From assembly GCF_001402875.1 (NCBI RefSeq), contig NZ_CP012946.1:2210001-2274000 (forward strand): a DNA stretch of 64,000 nt, written 5' to 3'. A model generated the notes under the pieces. That model did not search any database, had not been told where the DNA came from, and saw only the letters and a program-made list of their open reading frames with translations. This DNA comes from Blastochloris viridis. GTDB lineage: Bacteria > Pseudomonadota > Alphaproteobacteria > Rhizobiales > Xanthobacteraceae. Of the stretch, positions 46,261 to 55,800 are shown in pieces (position 1 is the stretch's first letter; each line of letters starts with the position of its first letter). A program made the position numbers and the translations under genes.

Positions 46261-48189
46261 TCAAAGCTGGGCGCCGTCGCCGCCCGGCACGGCGCCGCGC
46301 GCGTGGGCGATCACCAGCCTGACCACCTGTTCCGCCGCGATCTGCGCACTTTCAATGTCGGTGCGCAGCACCAGCGCCGGTGCCACCGGCGCCTCATAAG
46401 TCTGGTCGCGGCCGGTGAAGTGCTTGATCCGCCCGGCTTCCGCCTTGGCATAAAGGCCCTTGGGGTCACGCTCGCGGCAAACCTCAAGCGGTGCGTCGAC
46501 GAACACCTCCAGGAACCGTCCTTCCGGCAGCAGCGCCGCAACGCGGGCGCGGTCGGCGCGGAACGGCGACACCAGCGCCGCCACCACGATCAACCCGGCG
46601 TCGTGCAACAGGCGCGCCACCTCGCCGACCCGCCGCACGTTTTCGGTGCGCGACAGCGCATCGAAGCCGAGGTCGGAATTGAGGCCCTGGCGCAGATTGT
46701 CGCCGTCGAGCAGCATGGTATGGAAGCCCTGCGCCACCAGCCGCCGCTCGACCAGATTGGCGATGGTCGACTTGCCGGAGCCGGACAGCCCGGTGAGCCA
46801 CACTACCAGCGGCGTCTGCGTCTTGACGAACGCACGCGTTGCCGGCGTGACATCCTGGCCGTGGGCGTGAATCTCCTGCGCGACGCCGAGGCTCTCGCGG
46901 ATCAAGCCCGCCGCAACGGTGCGGTGGGTGGTCCGATCGATCAGGATGAACGAGCCGGTGGTGCGGTTGTCGTCATAGGGGTCGATTGCAATCGGAATGG
47001 TGGTCTCGACATGGATGCGGCCGATGCCGTTGAGCGGCAGCGAATCCGCCTCCTCCCGCTCCAGTGTCTCGACCGCCAGCCGGCTGGCGATCCTGGAAAT
47101 CACCGCCGGCACGGTCGCGGTGCCGGCCTTCAGCAGATAGGCGGCGCGCTCGACGCCCGGCTCCTCGTCCATCCATACCACGTCGGCAGCGAGAAACCGC
47201 GACACCGTCGGGCGTGCCCGCGGTGCCGCCAAAACGTCGCCACGGGCGATGTCGAGTTCGTCCTCCAGCGTCAGCGTCACCGCCTGCCCGGCGACAGCGC
47301 GCCGGAGATCGCCGTCGAAGGTGACGATGCGCGCAACGCGCGAGCTGTGACCGGAGGCGGCGCCGATCACAACATCGCCGACATTGACCTCGCCCGAGGC
47401 GATGGTGCCGGCGAAGCCGCGGAAATTCTGCGAGGGCCGGTTGACCCACTGCACCGGCAAGCGGAACGGCTGGCTGCCGCGATCGGGCTCGACGTCGACG
47501 GACTCCAGCAGATCCAGCAGCGTCGGCCCGGCGTACCACGGCGTCCGCGTGCTCGGCGCGGCGACATTGTCGCCGAACCGGGCCGACAGCGGAATCGCGG
47601 TGATCAGCGCGAACCCGAGCGGCGCCGCAAACAGCTTGAACGCCACCGTGATCTCGTCGAACACCTCCTGGGAAAATCCGACGAGGTCGATCTTGTTGAT
47701 GGCGAGCGCGACGTGGCGAATGCCGAGCAGCGAGACGATGGCGGCGTGGCGGCGGGTCTGCTCGAGCAGCCCTCGCCGCGCGTCGACCAGCAGCACCGCG
47801 AAGTCGGCATTCGAGGCGCCGGTCGCCATGTTCCGGGTGTACTGCTTGTGGCCCGGCGTATCGGCGACGATGAAGGCGCGCCGCGCCGTGGAGAAGAAGC
47901 GGTAGGCGACATCGATGGTGATGCCCTGCTCGCGCTCGGCTTCCAGGCCGTCCAGCAGCAGCGCGAAATCGATCTCGCCGCCGGTAGTGCCGAACCGGCG
48001 CGAGTCGCGCTCCAGCGTCGCGATCTGATCCTGGAACAGCCCGTTGGCCTCGAACAGCAGACGGCCGATCAGGGTCGACTTGCCATCGTCGACCGATCCG
48101 CAGGTGATGAAGCGAAGTTCGCTGCGCTTGTGGTGCGGAAGCGGTGCGGGAGCATCGGCGATAACGGCACGCGCGGCTGCAGTCGGCAT
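46261..48189 (-). CDS. cysNC: Bifunctional sulfate adenylyltransferase subunit 1 / adenylylsulfate kinase
   Basis: 642 residues. The CysN half (about 20-440) is an EF-Tu-like GTPase: GSVDDGKSTLIGRLL, DTPGHKQYTRNMATG, INKIDLVGF. The CysC half (about 455-642) is APS kinase: WLTGLSGSGKSTIANLVER, GDNLRQGLNSDLGFDALSR, with CRERDPKGLYAKAEAG. With CysD it makes APS from sulfate and ATP, with GTP hydrolysis, and can phosphorylate APS to PAPS. ATG overlaps the cysD stop by one base. The nearby reductase appears to use APS, so the kinase half may serve sulfotransferases rather than assimilation. Confidence 0.96.
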   Translation of the reverse strand: MPTAAARAVIADAPAPLPHHKRSELRFITCGSVDDGKSTLIGRLLFEANGLFQDQIATLERDSRRFGTTGGEIDFALLLDGLEAEREQGITIDVAYRFFSTARRAFIVADTPGHKQYTRNMATGASNADFAVLLVDARRGLLEQTRRHAAIVSLLGIRHVALAINKIDLVGFSQEVFDEITVAFKLFAAPLGFALITAIPLSARFGDNVAAPSTRTPWYAGPTLLDLLESVDVEPDRGSQPFRLPVQWVNRPSQNFRGFAGTIASGEVNVGDVVIGAASGHSSRVARIVTFDGDLRRAVAGQAVTLTLEDELDIARGDVLAAPRARPTVSRFLAADVVWMDEEPGVERAAYLLKAGTATVPAVISRIASRLAVETLEREEADSLPLNGIGRIHVETTIPIAIDPYDDNRTTGSFILIDRTTHRTVAAGLIRESLGVAQEIHAHGQDVTPATRAFVKTQTPLVVWLTGLSGSGKSTIANLVERRLVAQGFHTMLLDGDNLRQGLNSDLGFDALSRTENVRRVGEVARLLHDAGLIVVAALVSPFRADRARVAALLPEGRFLEVFVDAPLEVCRERDPKGLYAKAEAGRIKHFTGRDQTYEAPVAPALVLRTDIESAQIAAEQVVRLVIAHARGAVPGGDGAQL

Positions 48190-49160
48190 CAGAAATATCC
48201 CTCGCGCTTCTTGCGCTCCATGGAGGCGTGGACGGCACCGTCGATCAGCCGGCCCTGCCGCTCCGACGATTCCGACGCCACCACCTCGGCGAAAATGTCA
48301 TCGAGCGTCGCGGCGTCCGACACCGTCGCCGCCGACAGCGGCCAGCATCCCAACGTACGAAAGCGCACGCGCCGCGCAGTGACCCGCTCGCCGGGATTGA
48401 ACCGCATGCGCTCGTCGTCGACCACGATCAAGGCGCCGTTCCGCTCGACCACCGGCCGCTCCGCGGCAAGATAGAGCGGTACGATCGAAATGTCCTCGGC
48501 GCGGATGTAGTCCCACACGTCGAGCTCGGTCCAATTCGACAGCGGAAACACCCGCATGGTCTCGCCGGGTGCGAGGCGGGTGTTGAACAGGCGCCACAGC
48601 TCCGGTCGCTGGTTGCGCGGCTCCCAGATGTGGCCGCTGGCGCGGTGCGAGAACATGCGCTCCTTCGCCCTTGCCTTCTCCTCGTCGCGGCGGCCGCCGC
48701 CGAACGCCGCGTCGAAGCCGAACTCGTCGAGCGCGGCCTTCAGCGCCTCGGTCAGAACCAGGCGGGTGTACTCGCCGGTTTCGGTGTCGAAGGGGTTCAC
48801 ACCAGCCCGCGCCGCGCGCTCGTTGGAGCGCACGATCAGATCGAGCCCGAGTTCGCGCGCGGCGCGGTCGCGGTGGTCGAGCAGGTCGCGGAAATCCCAT
48901 CCCGATGCGATGTGGAGGAACGGAAACGGCGGCCGCGCCGGGAAGAACGCCTTGCGGGCAAGGTGCAGCATCACGCTGGAATCCTTGCCGACCGAATACA
49001 GCATCACCGGGTTGCGGAATTCCGCGACCACCTCGCGCAGGATGAAGATCGCCTCGTCCTCCAGCCGCCTCAGGTGCGGCGAGAGCCGATCGCCCGGCAC
49101 CTCCCGGCCGCGCACCGGCGGCTCCTGCGGCAGGACGTCGGAAACCAGGATATCGGACAT
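48189..49160 (-). CDS. cysD: Sulfate adenylyltransferase subunit 2
   Basis: 323 residues from ATG 49160 ([12 protein letters not shown]). PP-loop ATP pyrophosphatase with [20 protein letters not shown] and the C-terminal block [20 protein letters not shown] and [13 protein letters not shown]. It binds ATP and sulfate and works only with CysN. Start and stop each overlap neighbours by one base (TGATG at both junctions), indicating strict translational coupling. Confidence 0.96.
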   Translation of the reverse strand: MSDILVSDVLPQEPPVRGREVPGDRLSPHLRRLEDEAIFILREVVAEFRNPVMLYSVGKDSSVMLHLARKAFFPARPPFPFLHIASGWDFRDLLDHRDRAARELGLDLIVRSNERAARAGVNPFDTETGEYTRLVLTEALKAALDEFGFDAAFGGGRRDEEKARAKERMFSHRASGHIWEPRNQRPELWRLFNTRLAPGETMRVFPLSNWTELDVWDYIRAEDISIVPLYLAAERPVVERNGALIVVDDERMRFNPGERVTARRVRFRTLGCWPLSAATVSDAATLDDIFAEVVASESSERQGRLIDGAVHASMERKKREGYF

Positions 49161-49672
49161 CACACTTTCTCCGAAATGCGCAGCCACGGGCGCGGACCGG
49201 GCCGGGCCTCCGCCGCTTCGTTCGAGGCCGGCTGGTAATGATGCCGCACCGCCTTGAGCCGGCCCTCGCGCAGCGCCGCGGCGGTGCCGGCATCATTGAT
49301 GTCGAGGGCGTCGAAGCCGGCGCGGGCCAGGAACACGATCTGATCGCGCAGTACGTCGCCGGTGGCACGCAGCTCGCCGCGAAAGCCAAAGCGATCGCGC
49401 AGCAGGCGCGCCACCGAGAAGTGGCGGCCATCGGAATATTTCGCAACGTTCAGCACGACGAGCGCGAGCTGCCCGATCACGTCCTCCAGCCCGTCGAGCT
49501 TTTCGCCAACGCCAAGCACGAGGCCGACGCCCGCGTTGCGCTGCCGAAGCGCCGGCCACTCCGCCAGCAGCCGCGCCTTGCCGACGGCAATCTTGCCGGC
49601 CGGCAGCGGATCGCCATCGGCTGGAAACTGCCAGTCGTCGTCGCCGAACGAGCCGTTGCGATAGAGCGCCAT
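49160..49672 (-). CDS. DUF934-family protein of the sulfate assimilation operon
   Basis: 170 residues from ATG 49672 ([16 protein letters not shown]). DUF934 proteins are found almost only in cys operons next to sulfite reductase and APS reductase genes, and are thought to have a helper role there; the biochemical function is unknown. Blocks seen: [20 protein letters not shown] and [20 protein letters not shown]. Its stop overlaps the cysD start by one base. Confidence 0.85.
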   Translation of the reverse strand: MALYRNGSFGDDDWQFPADGDPLPAGKIAVGKARLLAEWPALRQRNAGVGLVLGVGEKLDGLEDVIGQLALVVLNVAKYSDGRHFSVARLLRDRFGFRGELRATGDVLRDQIVFLARAGFDALDINDAGTAAALREGRLKAVRHHYQPASNEAAEARPGPRPWLRISEKV

Positions 49673-49691
49673 GGTCGAGGTGTCCAAGTGG

Positions 49692-50399
49692 TCAGGTGTC
49701 CGAAGTTGCGGGAAGAACGGTCCGGCCATGGATGCCGCATTCGGTCTTGTCGAATCCGGCCCAGCGGCCGGCGCGGGGCGCATCGTGCGAGGCCGGGCGG
49801 GTGCAGGGGGCGCAGCCGATCGAGGGATAGCCGCGCGCGACCAGCGGATGCTGCGGCAGGCGGTGCTCGCCGGCGTAGGCAGCAAGGTGTTCCGGACGCC
49901 ATGTCGCGAGCGGATTGACCTTGATGCGGCCGTCGTCGAGCTCGAACGTCGGCAGCACCGTCCGCGTCTCCGCCTGATAGCGCTTGCGGCCGGTGATCCA
50001 GGCGGCGAAGGGCGACAGCGCCCGCTCGAGCGGCGCCACCTTGCGAAAGGCGCAGCAGCCGTCAGGGTCCCAGACCGCGCGAGTTCCTTCGGGATCGCGC
50101 TGCGCCACCTCCTCGGCCGCCGGCGCCACGCTGCGCACATCCTTGAGGCCGAGCCGACTCGTCAGCGCATCGCGGTAGGCCAGCGTTTCAGGGAAATGCC
50201 GGCCAGTGTCGACGAACAGTACCGGGGTCGCCGGATCGATCTCCGCCACCAGGTGGAGCAGCACCGCCGACTCCGCCCCGAACGACGACACCACCGCGAC
50301 CTCGCCCTTGAAGCGCGCCAGCGCGGCGGCGAGTACCGATGCGGCGTCGGCGCGACCGAAACGCGACTCAAGAGCGGCAACGTCATCCAGCGTCGGCAT
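49692..50399 (-). CDS. cysH: Assimilatory APS reductase
   Basis: 235 residues from ATG 50399 (MPTLDDVAALESRFG). Reduces adenylylsulfate to sulfite with thioredoxin. Four iron-sulfur cysteines Cys115-Cys116 (DPDGCCAFRK) and Cys196/Cys199 (IGCAPCTRP) show it carries a [4Fe-4S] cluster and hence prefers APS, not PAPS. The nucleophile Cys221 is in KTECGIHG. PP-loop VVSSFGAESAVLLHL is present. It overlaps the end of the sulfite reductase gene by 17 bases. Confidence 0.95.
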   Translation of the reverse strand: MPTLDDVAALESRFGRADAASVLAAALARFKGEVAVVSSFGAESAVLLHLVAEIDPATPVLFVDTGRHFPETLAYRDALTSRLGLKDVRSVAPAAEEVAQRDPEGTRAVWDPDGCCAFRKVAPLERALSPFAAWITGRKRYQAETRTVLPTFELDDGRIKVNPLATWRPEHLAAYAGEHRLPQHPLVARGYPSIGCAPCTRPASHDAPRAGRWAGFDKTECGIHGRTVLPATSDT

Positions 50400-52050
50400 A
50401 GAGCGCCTCAAAGAACGGTGTCTCGCCGACCCGGCGATAGGTGGACAGGAAGCTCTCCGCCGGCGAGGACCGAAGGCGCAGATAGGCCTCGATAATGATC
50501 TCGACGGCATCGACCACATCGGCCGACGAGAACCCGCGGCCGACGATTTCGCCGATCGAGCTCGATTCGTCGGCCGAACCCCCGAGCGTAATCTGGTAGA
50601 ATTCCTCGCCCTTGCGGTCGACGCCGAGGATGCCGATGTGGCCGACGTGGTGGTGGCCGCAGGCATTGATGCAGCCGGAGATCTTGAGCTTCAGCTCGCC
50701 GATGTCGTGCTGCCGGTCCAGATCGGCGAAGCGGTCCGACAGCCGCTGCGCAATCGGGATCGAGCGGGCATTGGCCAGCGAGCAATAGTCGAGCCCGGGG
50801 CATGCGATGATGTCGGTGATGAGGCCGGCATTCGGCGTCGCGAGCCCGGCCGCCGCCAGCGCGCCATGCACCGCCGGCACGTCGTCGAGCCGGACGTGCG
50901 GCAGCACCAGATTCTGCTCGTGCGACACCCGGATTTCGCCGAAGGCATAATGCTCGGCGATGTCGGCCACCGCCTCCATCTGCTCGGCGGTGGCATCGCC
51001 CGGAATGCCGCCGAACGGCTTCAGCGAAACCGTCACGATGCCGTAGCCCGGCTGCCGGTGGGCGGCGACATTGCGCCGGGCGAAGTGGGCGAAGGCAGGG
51101 TCGTTGCGCCTGGCCGCTTCGAAGATCTCCGAGCGCTCCGGCAACGTGGCGAACGCAGGCGGCGCGAAATAGGCGCGGATGCGCTCGACCTCTTCGTTCG
51201 GCACCGTCAGGGTGCGGCCGCGAAGCTCGGCGAACTCCGCCTCGATCGCCGCCTTGAGCTGCTCGACCCCGGTCTCATGAACCAGGATCTTGATGCGGGC
51301 CTTGTATTTGTTGTCGCGGCGCCCTTCGAGATTATAGATACGCAGCACCGCCTCGACATAGGCGAGCAGGTCGGCCTCCGGCAGAAAATCGCGCAGCTTC
51401 TTGGCGATCATCGGCGTGCGACCCTGCCCGCCGCCGCCGAACACGGCAAAGCCGATCGCGCCCGCCGCATCGCGCTTCACTTCGAGCCCGATATCATGGA
51501 CCTGGATCGCGGCGCGGTCGTGCGGCGCGCCGGTCACCGCGAGCTTGAACTTGCGCGGCAGGAAACTGAACTCGGGGTGGAGCGACGACCATTGCCGCAG
51601 AATTTCGGCGTAGGGCCGCGGATCGGCGACCTCGTCGGCGGCGGCACCGGCGAAGTGATCGGCCGTGACGTTGCGAATGCAGTTTCCCGAGGTCTGGATG
51701 GCGTGCATCTCAACCTCGGCCAGCTGATCGAGAATCGCCGGCACATCCTTCAGCGCAATCCAGTTGAACTGGAGGTTCTGGCGGGTGGTGAAATGGCCGT
51801 AGCCGCGGTCGTAGACCCGGCCGATGTGCGCAAGCTTGCGCAGCTGGCGCGACGACAGCGTGCCGTAGGGAATGGCGATGCGCAGCATGTAGGCGTGGAG
51901 TTGCAGATAGACCCCGTTCATCAGCCGCAGCGGCTTGAACTGGTCCTCGGTCAGCTCGCCGGACAGCCGACGCTCGACCTGGTCGGCGAACTCCGCAACA
52001 CGTTCGCGGACGAAGGCGGCGTCGAACTCGTCGTAACGGTACATCGGCAC
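50383..52050 (-). CDS. cysI: Sulfite reductase hemoprotein (nitrite/sulfite reductase family)
   Basis: 555 residues. Siroheme/[4Fe-4S] protein that reduces sulfite to sulfide by six electrons. Cluster cysteines are Cys417, Cys423 (CPGLDYCSLANAR) and Cys460, Cys464 (SGCINACGHHH). The substrate/siroheme arginine region is GHFTTRQNLQFNW, and a second repeat is also seen. No cysJ flavoprotein gene is nearby, so electrons probably come from ferredoxin. Six bases separate it from the DUF2849 gene. A nitrite reductase role is possible by family but unlikely in this operon. Confidence 0.93.
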   Translation of the reverse strand: MPMYRYDEFDAAFVRERVAEFADQVERRLSGELTEDQFKPLRLMNGVYLQLHAYMLRIAIPYGTLSSRQLRKLAHIGRVYDRGYGHFTTRQNLQFNWIALKDVPAILDQLAEVEMHAIQTSGNCIRNVTADHFAGAAADEVADPRPYAEILRQWSSLHPEFSFLPRKFKLAVTGAPHDRAAIQVHDIGLEVKRDAAGAIGFAVFGGGGQGRTPMIAKKLRDFLPEADLLAYVEAVLRIYNLEGRRDNKYKARIKILVHETGVEQLKAAIEAEFAELRGRTLTVPNEEVERIRAYFAPPAFATLPERSEIFEAARRNDPAFAHFARRNVAAHRQPGYGIVTVSLKPFGGIPGDATAEQMEAVADIAEHYAFGEIRVSHEQNLVLPHVRLDDVPAVHGALAAAGLATPNAGLITDIIACPGLDYCSLANARSIPIAQRLSDRFADLDRQHDIGELKLKISGCINACGHHHVGHIGILGVDRKGEEFYQITLGGSADESSSIGEIVGRGFSSADVVDAVEIIIEAYLRLRSSPAESFLSTYRRVGETPFFEALYADAG

Positions 52051-52056
52051 TCTCCG

Positions 52057-52365
52057 TTACCGTGCGCTGCCGGGCAGCGGGATGGTCGGACCGGTGGCGC
52101 GGATCAACTCGCGCAGTTCGAGCGGCCGGACGAAGCCCTTTTCGCGGACGACCGCGATCAGCGTCGGCTCGATCACCTTGCCGGCATCGTGGTCGGCGCG
52201 GGCGCGCGTCAGCAGCGCGTCCGCCGCTGCGCGGGTCTCGGCGATTTCCGCCCCTGCAAGGTCGGACACCCAGGCGCCCTCCGCGCTGCGGAACACCACC
52301 ACCCCGGTGCCGAGGTCGTTGGAAATCGCAACCGAGGGCTGAAACGGCTTCGGAGCTTTCGCCAT
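52057..52365 (-). CDS. DUF2849-family protein, sulfite reductase operon
   Basis: 102 residues from ATG 52365 (MAKAPKPFQPSVAISND). DUF2849 genes typically sit between cysG and the sulfite reductase gene in alphaproteobacteria; the function is unknown. The protein is small and soluble, with GTGVVVFRSAEGAWVSDLAG near its N-terminus and a helical middle. The conserved position suggests a chaperone or electron-transfer helper for the reductase, which is inference. Confidence 0.85.
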   Translation of the reverse strand: MAKAPKPFQPSVAISNDLGTGVVVFRSAEGAWVSDLAGAEIAETRAAADALLTRARADHDAGKVIEPTLIAVVREKGFVRPLELRELIRATGPTIPLPGSAR

Positions 52366-52386
52366 CTGGACTCTCCGGTACACTTG

Positions 52387-53442
52387 TTATGCCGCCCGGC
52401 GGGCGGCCACGCGCGCGGTGCGCGCCGGTGCGCCGCGCGGCGTGGCAACGCCCGGCACGATCTCGAATTCGATACCGGCGGTGCTTAGCGCCGCGGTGTC
52501 ACGGTCGACGTCCGTGGCGTCGGCCGCCCCGGTGACGAGGCGCACCACCGCCTTGCCTTCGCCGCCGAGCCGCACCAATAGCGCACCCGCCTCCGCGCGC
52601 GAGCGGCGATCCAGCCGAACGCGCGTGACGTCGCGCCGCCCCATGGCGAGAATGGCTTCCGGCACCTCGCCATCGTGGACGACGACGTCGGCCGTGAGCA
52701 GAAGCCGGTGGGCGCGCAAGGTGAGAAGGTCGGCCACGCCCGACCCGGCGCCGACGAACCACACCTTGCCGGTCGGCGCGGCCACTGCCGCACGATCGAT
52801 CGCGGTCACGGCAAGGTCCGCCGCGGCATCGATATCGCCGGCGAGCGCGAGCGCGGCCGGGCGGCCCTCGAACAGGGCGGACCAGACCCGGCGGCGTGCG
52901 AGCGCATCGGGCAGCCGGTCGATCGCGCGTTCGCGCACCCGCGCGGCGAGTTCGCCGAGCCGACCGAACGCCGGCGGCAGCAGCGCCTCGATCATCCCCC
53001 GCAGCTTCACCGCAAGTACCGGGGCGTGGCCGTCGGTGGCGATGGCGATCGAGATCGGGGCGCGATCGACGATCGAGGGGGTGGCGAAGTCGGACAGGTG
53101 CGGGCGGTCGACCACATTCACCGCGATGCCGGCGCTGCGCAGCCGTTCGGCAAGGCGGGCGTCCGCCTTCTCATCGCCGAGTGCGATGAAGGCCAGCACC
53201 GCCTCCGCGAGGCGATGAGGCGTCAGCGCCGCGGTGCGCTCGACGCCATGAGCGTCGGCGAACGCCGCAAGATCCGGCGACGGCGCCGCCGCCACCAGCG
53301 TCAGCATCGCCTCGGTCCGCACCAGCAGGCGCAGCTTCTGCAACGCGGCCTCGCCCTCCCCGGCCACCAGTACGCGGCGGCCGGCGACGGCGTAGGACAC
53401 CGGAAGGAAACGAAAGCGCGCTATGGCTGGTGCAACTCGCAT
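52387..53442 (-). CDS. cysG: Siroheme synthase with degenerate, half-length methyltransferase domain (CysG-like)
   Basis: 351 residues from ATG 53442 (MRVAPAIARFRFLPV); complete CysG is about 460-480. The N-terminal precorrin-2 dehydrogenase/ferrochelatase part is intact (GRRVLVAGEGEAALQKLRLL, FIALGDEKADARLAERLRSA, VNVVDRPHLSDFATPSIVDR). The C-terminal uroporphyrinogen-III methyltransferase part begins normally (FVGAGSGVADLLTLRAHRLL, ADVVVHDGEV) but the SAM-binding G-G-D-P site reads VTGAADATD and the protein stops about 35 residues later (52387), with the DUF2849 gene starting 21 bases on. So dehydrogenase/chelatase activity is likely but methylation must come from another gene. Follows cysA by 13 bases. 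Confidence 0.85.
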   Translation of the reverse strand: MRVAPAIARFRFLPVSYAVAGRRVLVAGEGEAALQKLRLLVRTEAMLTLVAAAPSPDLAAFADAHGVERTAALTPHRLAEAVLAFIALGDEKADARLAERLRSAGIAVNVVDRPHLSDFATPSIVDRAPISIAIATDGHAPVLAVKLRGMIEALLPPAFGRLGELAARVRERAIDRLPDALARRRVWSALFEGRPAALALAGDIDAAADLAVTAIDRAAVAAPTGKVWFVGAGSGVADLLTLRAHRLLLTADVVVHDGEVPEAILAMGRRDVTRVRLDRRSRAEAGALLVRLGGEGKAVVRLVTGAADATDVDRDTAALSTAGIEFEIVPGVATPRGAPARTARVAARRAA

Positions 53443-53455
53443 TACGGATGCCGGA

Positions 53456-54652
53456 TCAGGCGCTGAAGACGCGGACGTGGGTGAATGCGACGCGGATATT
53501 GTCGCCCTTGGCGAGCACAACCTCGACCGGCACCTCCATCTCGACCGGCGGCAGGCTGTCGCCAAACCGCAGTTCCGCCCGCCGCGTCGCGCCCGCCCGC
53601 CGCACCGCCGCAACGTGCGCCGGAAGCGTCTGCGGCGCAGTCGCGCCACCATCGCTTCGCGCCATCACCAGATCGCGCGGGCGCACGAACAGCGCGGCCG
53701 GGCCGTCCGGCACCCTGCGGCCGTTCATCGGCAGCGTGTGCGCACCGATGCGGACCCCGCCGCCGGCGGCCTCGACCGGGAGCCGGGCCGACTCGCCGAT
53801 GAAGCCGGCGACGAACGCCGTCGCCGGGTGCTCGTAAATCTCGTCGGGCGTGCCGATCTGCTCCAGCCGACCCTGGTTGAGGATGGCGACGCGGTCGGCG
53901 ATCTCCAGCGCCTCGTCCTGGTCGTGGGTCACGAACAGCGTGGTGTGACCGGTCCTCTCGTGGATATCGCGCAGCCAACGCCGCAAATCCCGCCGCACCT
54001 TGGCGTCGAGCGCGCCGAACGGCTCGTCGAGCAGCAGCACCTTGGGATCGACCGCCAGCGCGCGGGCAAGCGCGACCCGTTGGCGCTGGCCGCCGGAGAG
54101 CTGCGAGGGATACCGCTTCTCGATGCCCGGCAGCTGCACCAGCTCGAGCAGTTCCGTCACCCGAGCGCGAATGATCGCGGCGGAGGGGCGCGCGGCGCGC
54201 GGCCGCACCTTGAGCCCATAGGCGATGTTGTCGGCCACGGTGAGGTGGCGGAACAGCGCGTAGCTTTGGAACATGAAGCCGACGCCGCGGTCCTGCACCG
54301 GCACCTGCGTCGCATCCTCGCCGCCGAGCAGGATGCGGCCGGCGCTGGCCTGTTCGAGGCCGGCGACAATGCGCAGCAGCGTGGTCTTGCCGGAGCCCGA
54401 CGGCCCCAGCAACGCCACCAGCTCTCCCGCCCGCGCGTTCAACGTGACGTCCGCAAGCGCCGCGGTGTCGGCGAAGCGCTTGCTGATGCCCTCGGCGCGG
54501 ACGTCGACCGTGCCCAGCCGATCGGCGTTGCCCCGCTCGCGCAACACCGCCTCGGCAGCGTCGATGGCGTCATGCGCCGCGATGGCGTGCGGGGCGAACG
54601 GGCCCGGCCAGGACCGATGCGACTGCGAAGACGCGGGCGACAACGCATTCAT
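53456..54652 (-). CDS. cysA: Sulfate/thiosulfate ABC transporter ATPase
   Basis: 398 residues. ATPase with [18 protein letters not shown] (Walker A at 83-90), signature [17 protein letters not shown], Walker [15 protein letters not shown], and a C-terminal TOBE-like regulatory domain (about 300-398), as in CysA. The N-terminus carries about 50 extra residues of low complexity, so the true start may be internal. No cysP, cysT or cysW lies in the window; the permease must be elsewhere. First gene of the eight-gene sulfate operon. Confidence 0.88.
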   Translation of the reverse strand: MNALSPASSQSHRSWPGPFAPHAIAAHDAIDAAEAVLRERGNADRLGTVDVRAEGISKRFADTAALADVTLNARAGELVALLGPSGSGKTTLLRIVAGLEQASAGRILLGGEDATQVPVQDRGVGFMFQSYALFRHLTVADNIAYGLKVRPRAARPSAAIIRARVTELLELVQLPGIEKRYPSQLSGGQRQRVALARALAVDPKVLLLDEPFGALDAKVRRDLRRWLRDIHERTGHTTLFVTHDQDEALEIADRVAILNQGRLEQIGTPDEIYEHPATAFVAGFIGESARLPVEAAGGGVRIGAHTLPMNGRRVPDGPAALFVRPRDLVMARSDGGATAPQTLPAHVAAVRRAGATRRAELRFGDSLPPVEMEVPVEVVLAKGDNIRVAFTHVRVFSA

Positions 54653-55249
54653 GAGCGAAAACCTCTCCCTGCAGCGGTCTGGTGTCGGTCAGCTCGCAGT
54701 GGCAGCGCGCGCCGCAAATCCCGCTAGCGACGCCCCGACCGAACGCATCAACGCGAAGCCGACGGTTGGGATGAGGCGGATCCCGCGACCTCACCGCTGA
54801 CGTGAAACCTGCGCCAAATCCACCGTTGGTATTTTTTGCGCTTGTGGCGACCGCGCTTTTTGGCCACCGCCACATGACGGATGAATCGAGCCGATGATCG
54901 GCGCCGCACACGCCTGCGCCGCACCGACGCGCCGAACCTCGCCGGCTCCATCGAGCCGGGCGGCTACGGCATTAACATCCGTCGAGAGGTGTCCGTTTCA
55001 TGGGACTTCTCCTTCTTCAATTCGGAGACCCACGAAATTCTTCGTGGCGCTTTAGCGTTTGATGTCGCGGCGCAAGCTGCTCCGTCAAATCCCGCGATCA
55101 GCAGGGGGCCGATGACGCCATCATCGTCGGTGGCCTCGGCGCGGTCAACGAAAGCGCCTTCCAAAATTCGCGCCGCCCGTGAAACGAAACTCTCCTTATG
55201 CTCCCGGAAAGATGACGTCCTTTCGCCCGCTCCGCGAAAACGCGCAGAA

Positions 55250-55303
55250 TCTGCTGCGGCTACTTTATCTGCTGCGGCCACTTTGCCTGCCACAGCCACT
55301 TTC
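55250..55303. repeat. 18-base imperfect tandem repeat, three units
   Basis: Units begin at 55250, 55268 and 55286: TCTGCTGCGGCTACTTTA, TCTGCTGCGGCCACTTTG, CCTGCCACAGCCACTTTC. Divergence is mainly third-base-like in either strand's frame. Confidence 0.75.
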
Positions 55304-55613
55304 GCGGCAGCGCCACCGGTACCGGCCCAGCGCAGCCACGACCGCCGGACGACCCGCTCATCCCAGCGGAAACGGGCAAAAAATCTGAATTCGGCCGGCG
55401 ACCTAGAAAAGAATTTTATGGAGATTTTTTCTATTTCAAGCGCGCCAATGGATGTATTTCATCTCCAAAATCGCACACATTCAAAAGATATATTCGTGCC
55501 ACTGGAAACAAAATTGCCGAAAAATCCTTGATCTGAATGGGTTTTGTCGTCAACCGGACTACGCGATTTCGGCATGATCGGCCCGATTTATTATCGCGGC
55601 CTCCAGCTTCGCC

Positions 55614-55640
55614 AGATTTGAATAGTTCAAATCTTTTTTC
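55614..55640 (+). terminator. Strong intrinsic terminator with no clear gene upstream
   Basis: AGATTTGAA (55614-55622), 3-base loop TAG, TTCAAATCT (55626-55634) then TTTTTC. The T-run is on the plus strand, so it ends a rightward transcript. The nearest annotated plus-strand gene upstream is far away (secDF), so the transcript should start within 54.9-55.6 kb and may be a small RNA. Confidence 0.75.
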
Positions 55641-55800
55641 AAACTCATCTCGTTGTTAACAATGTGTTGCCGGCGGTCCGACGCGCGGTATAACTCGTTA
55701 CAGGGACTGCCCCGCTTGAGCTGTCGCTCGGCCGATATGGCCGCGGCCGCGAGAGGGTTCGGCGGATGACGCGGCCAGACACTGTGAAGGTCGACACGGC

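Larger units (their letters stand above)
54653..55800. other. 1.15-kb region without a recognised gene
   Basis: Upstream of cysA and of the DUF2946 gene. An 18-base tandem repeat at 55250-55303 has a multiple-of-three unit and is open on both strands (VAAADK repeats on the minus strand, 54964-55299; AAATL repeats on the plus strand, 54881-55531), so a small gene cannot be excluded, but no domain is seen. A hairpin CCACGAA-ATTC-TTCGTGG is at 55030-55047. Bases about 55390-55560 are very AT-rich. A strong terminator at 55614-55640 suggests a rightward transcript ends there. The cysA promoter should lie just right of 54653. Confidence 0.5.

Noticed and set aside
54881..55531. 216-codon plus-strand frame as a gene
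   Set aside because: No domain, abrupt composition change along its length and no ribosome-binding site; kept only as an open question around the tandem repeat.
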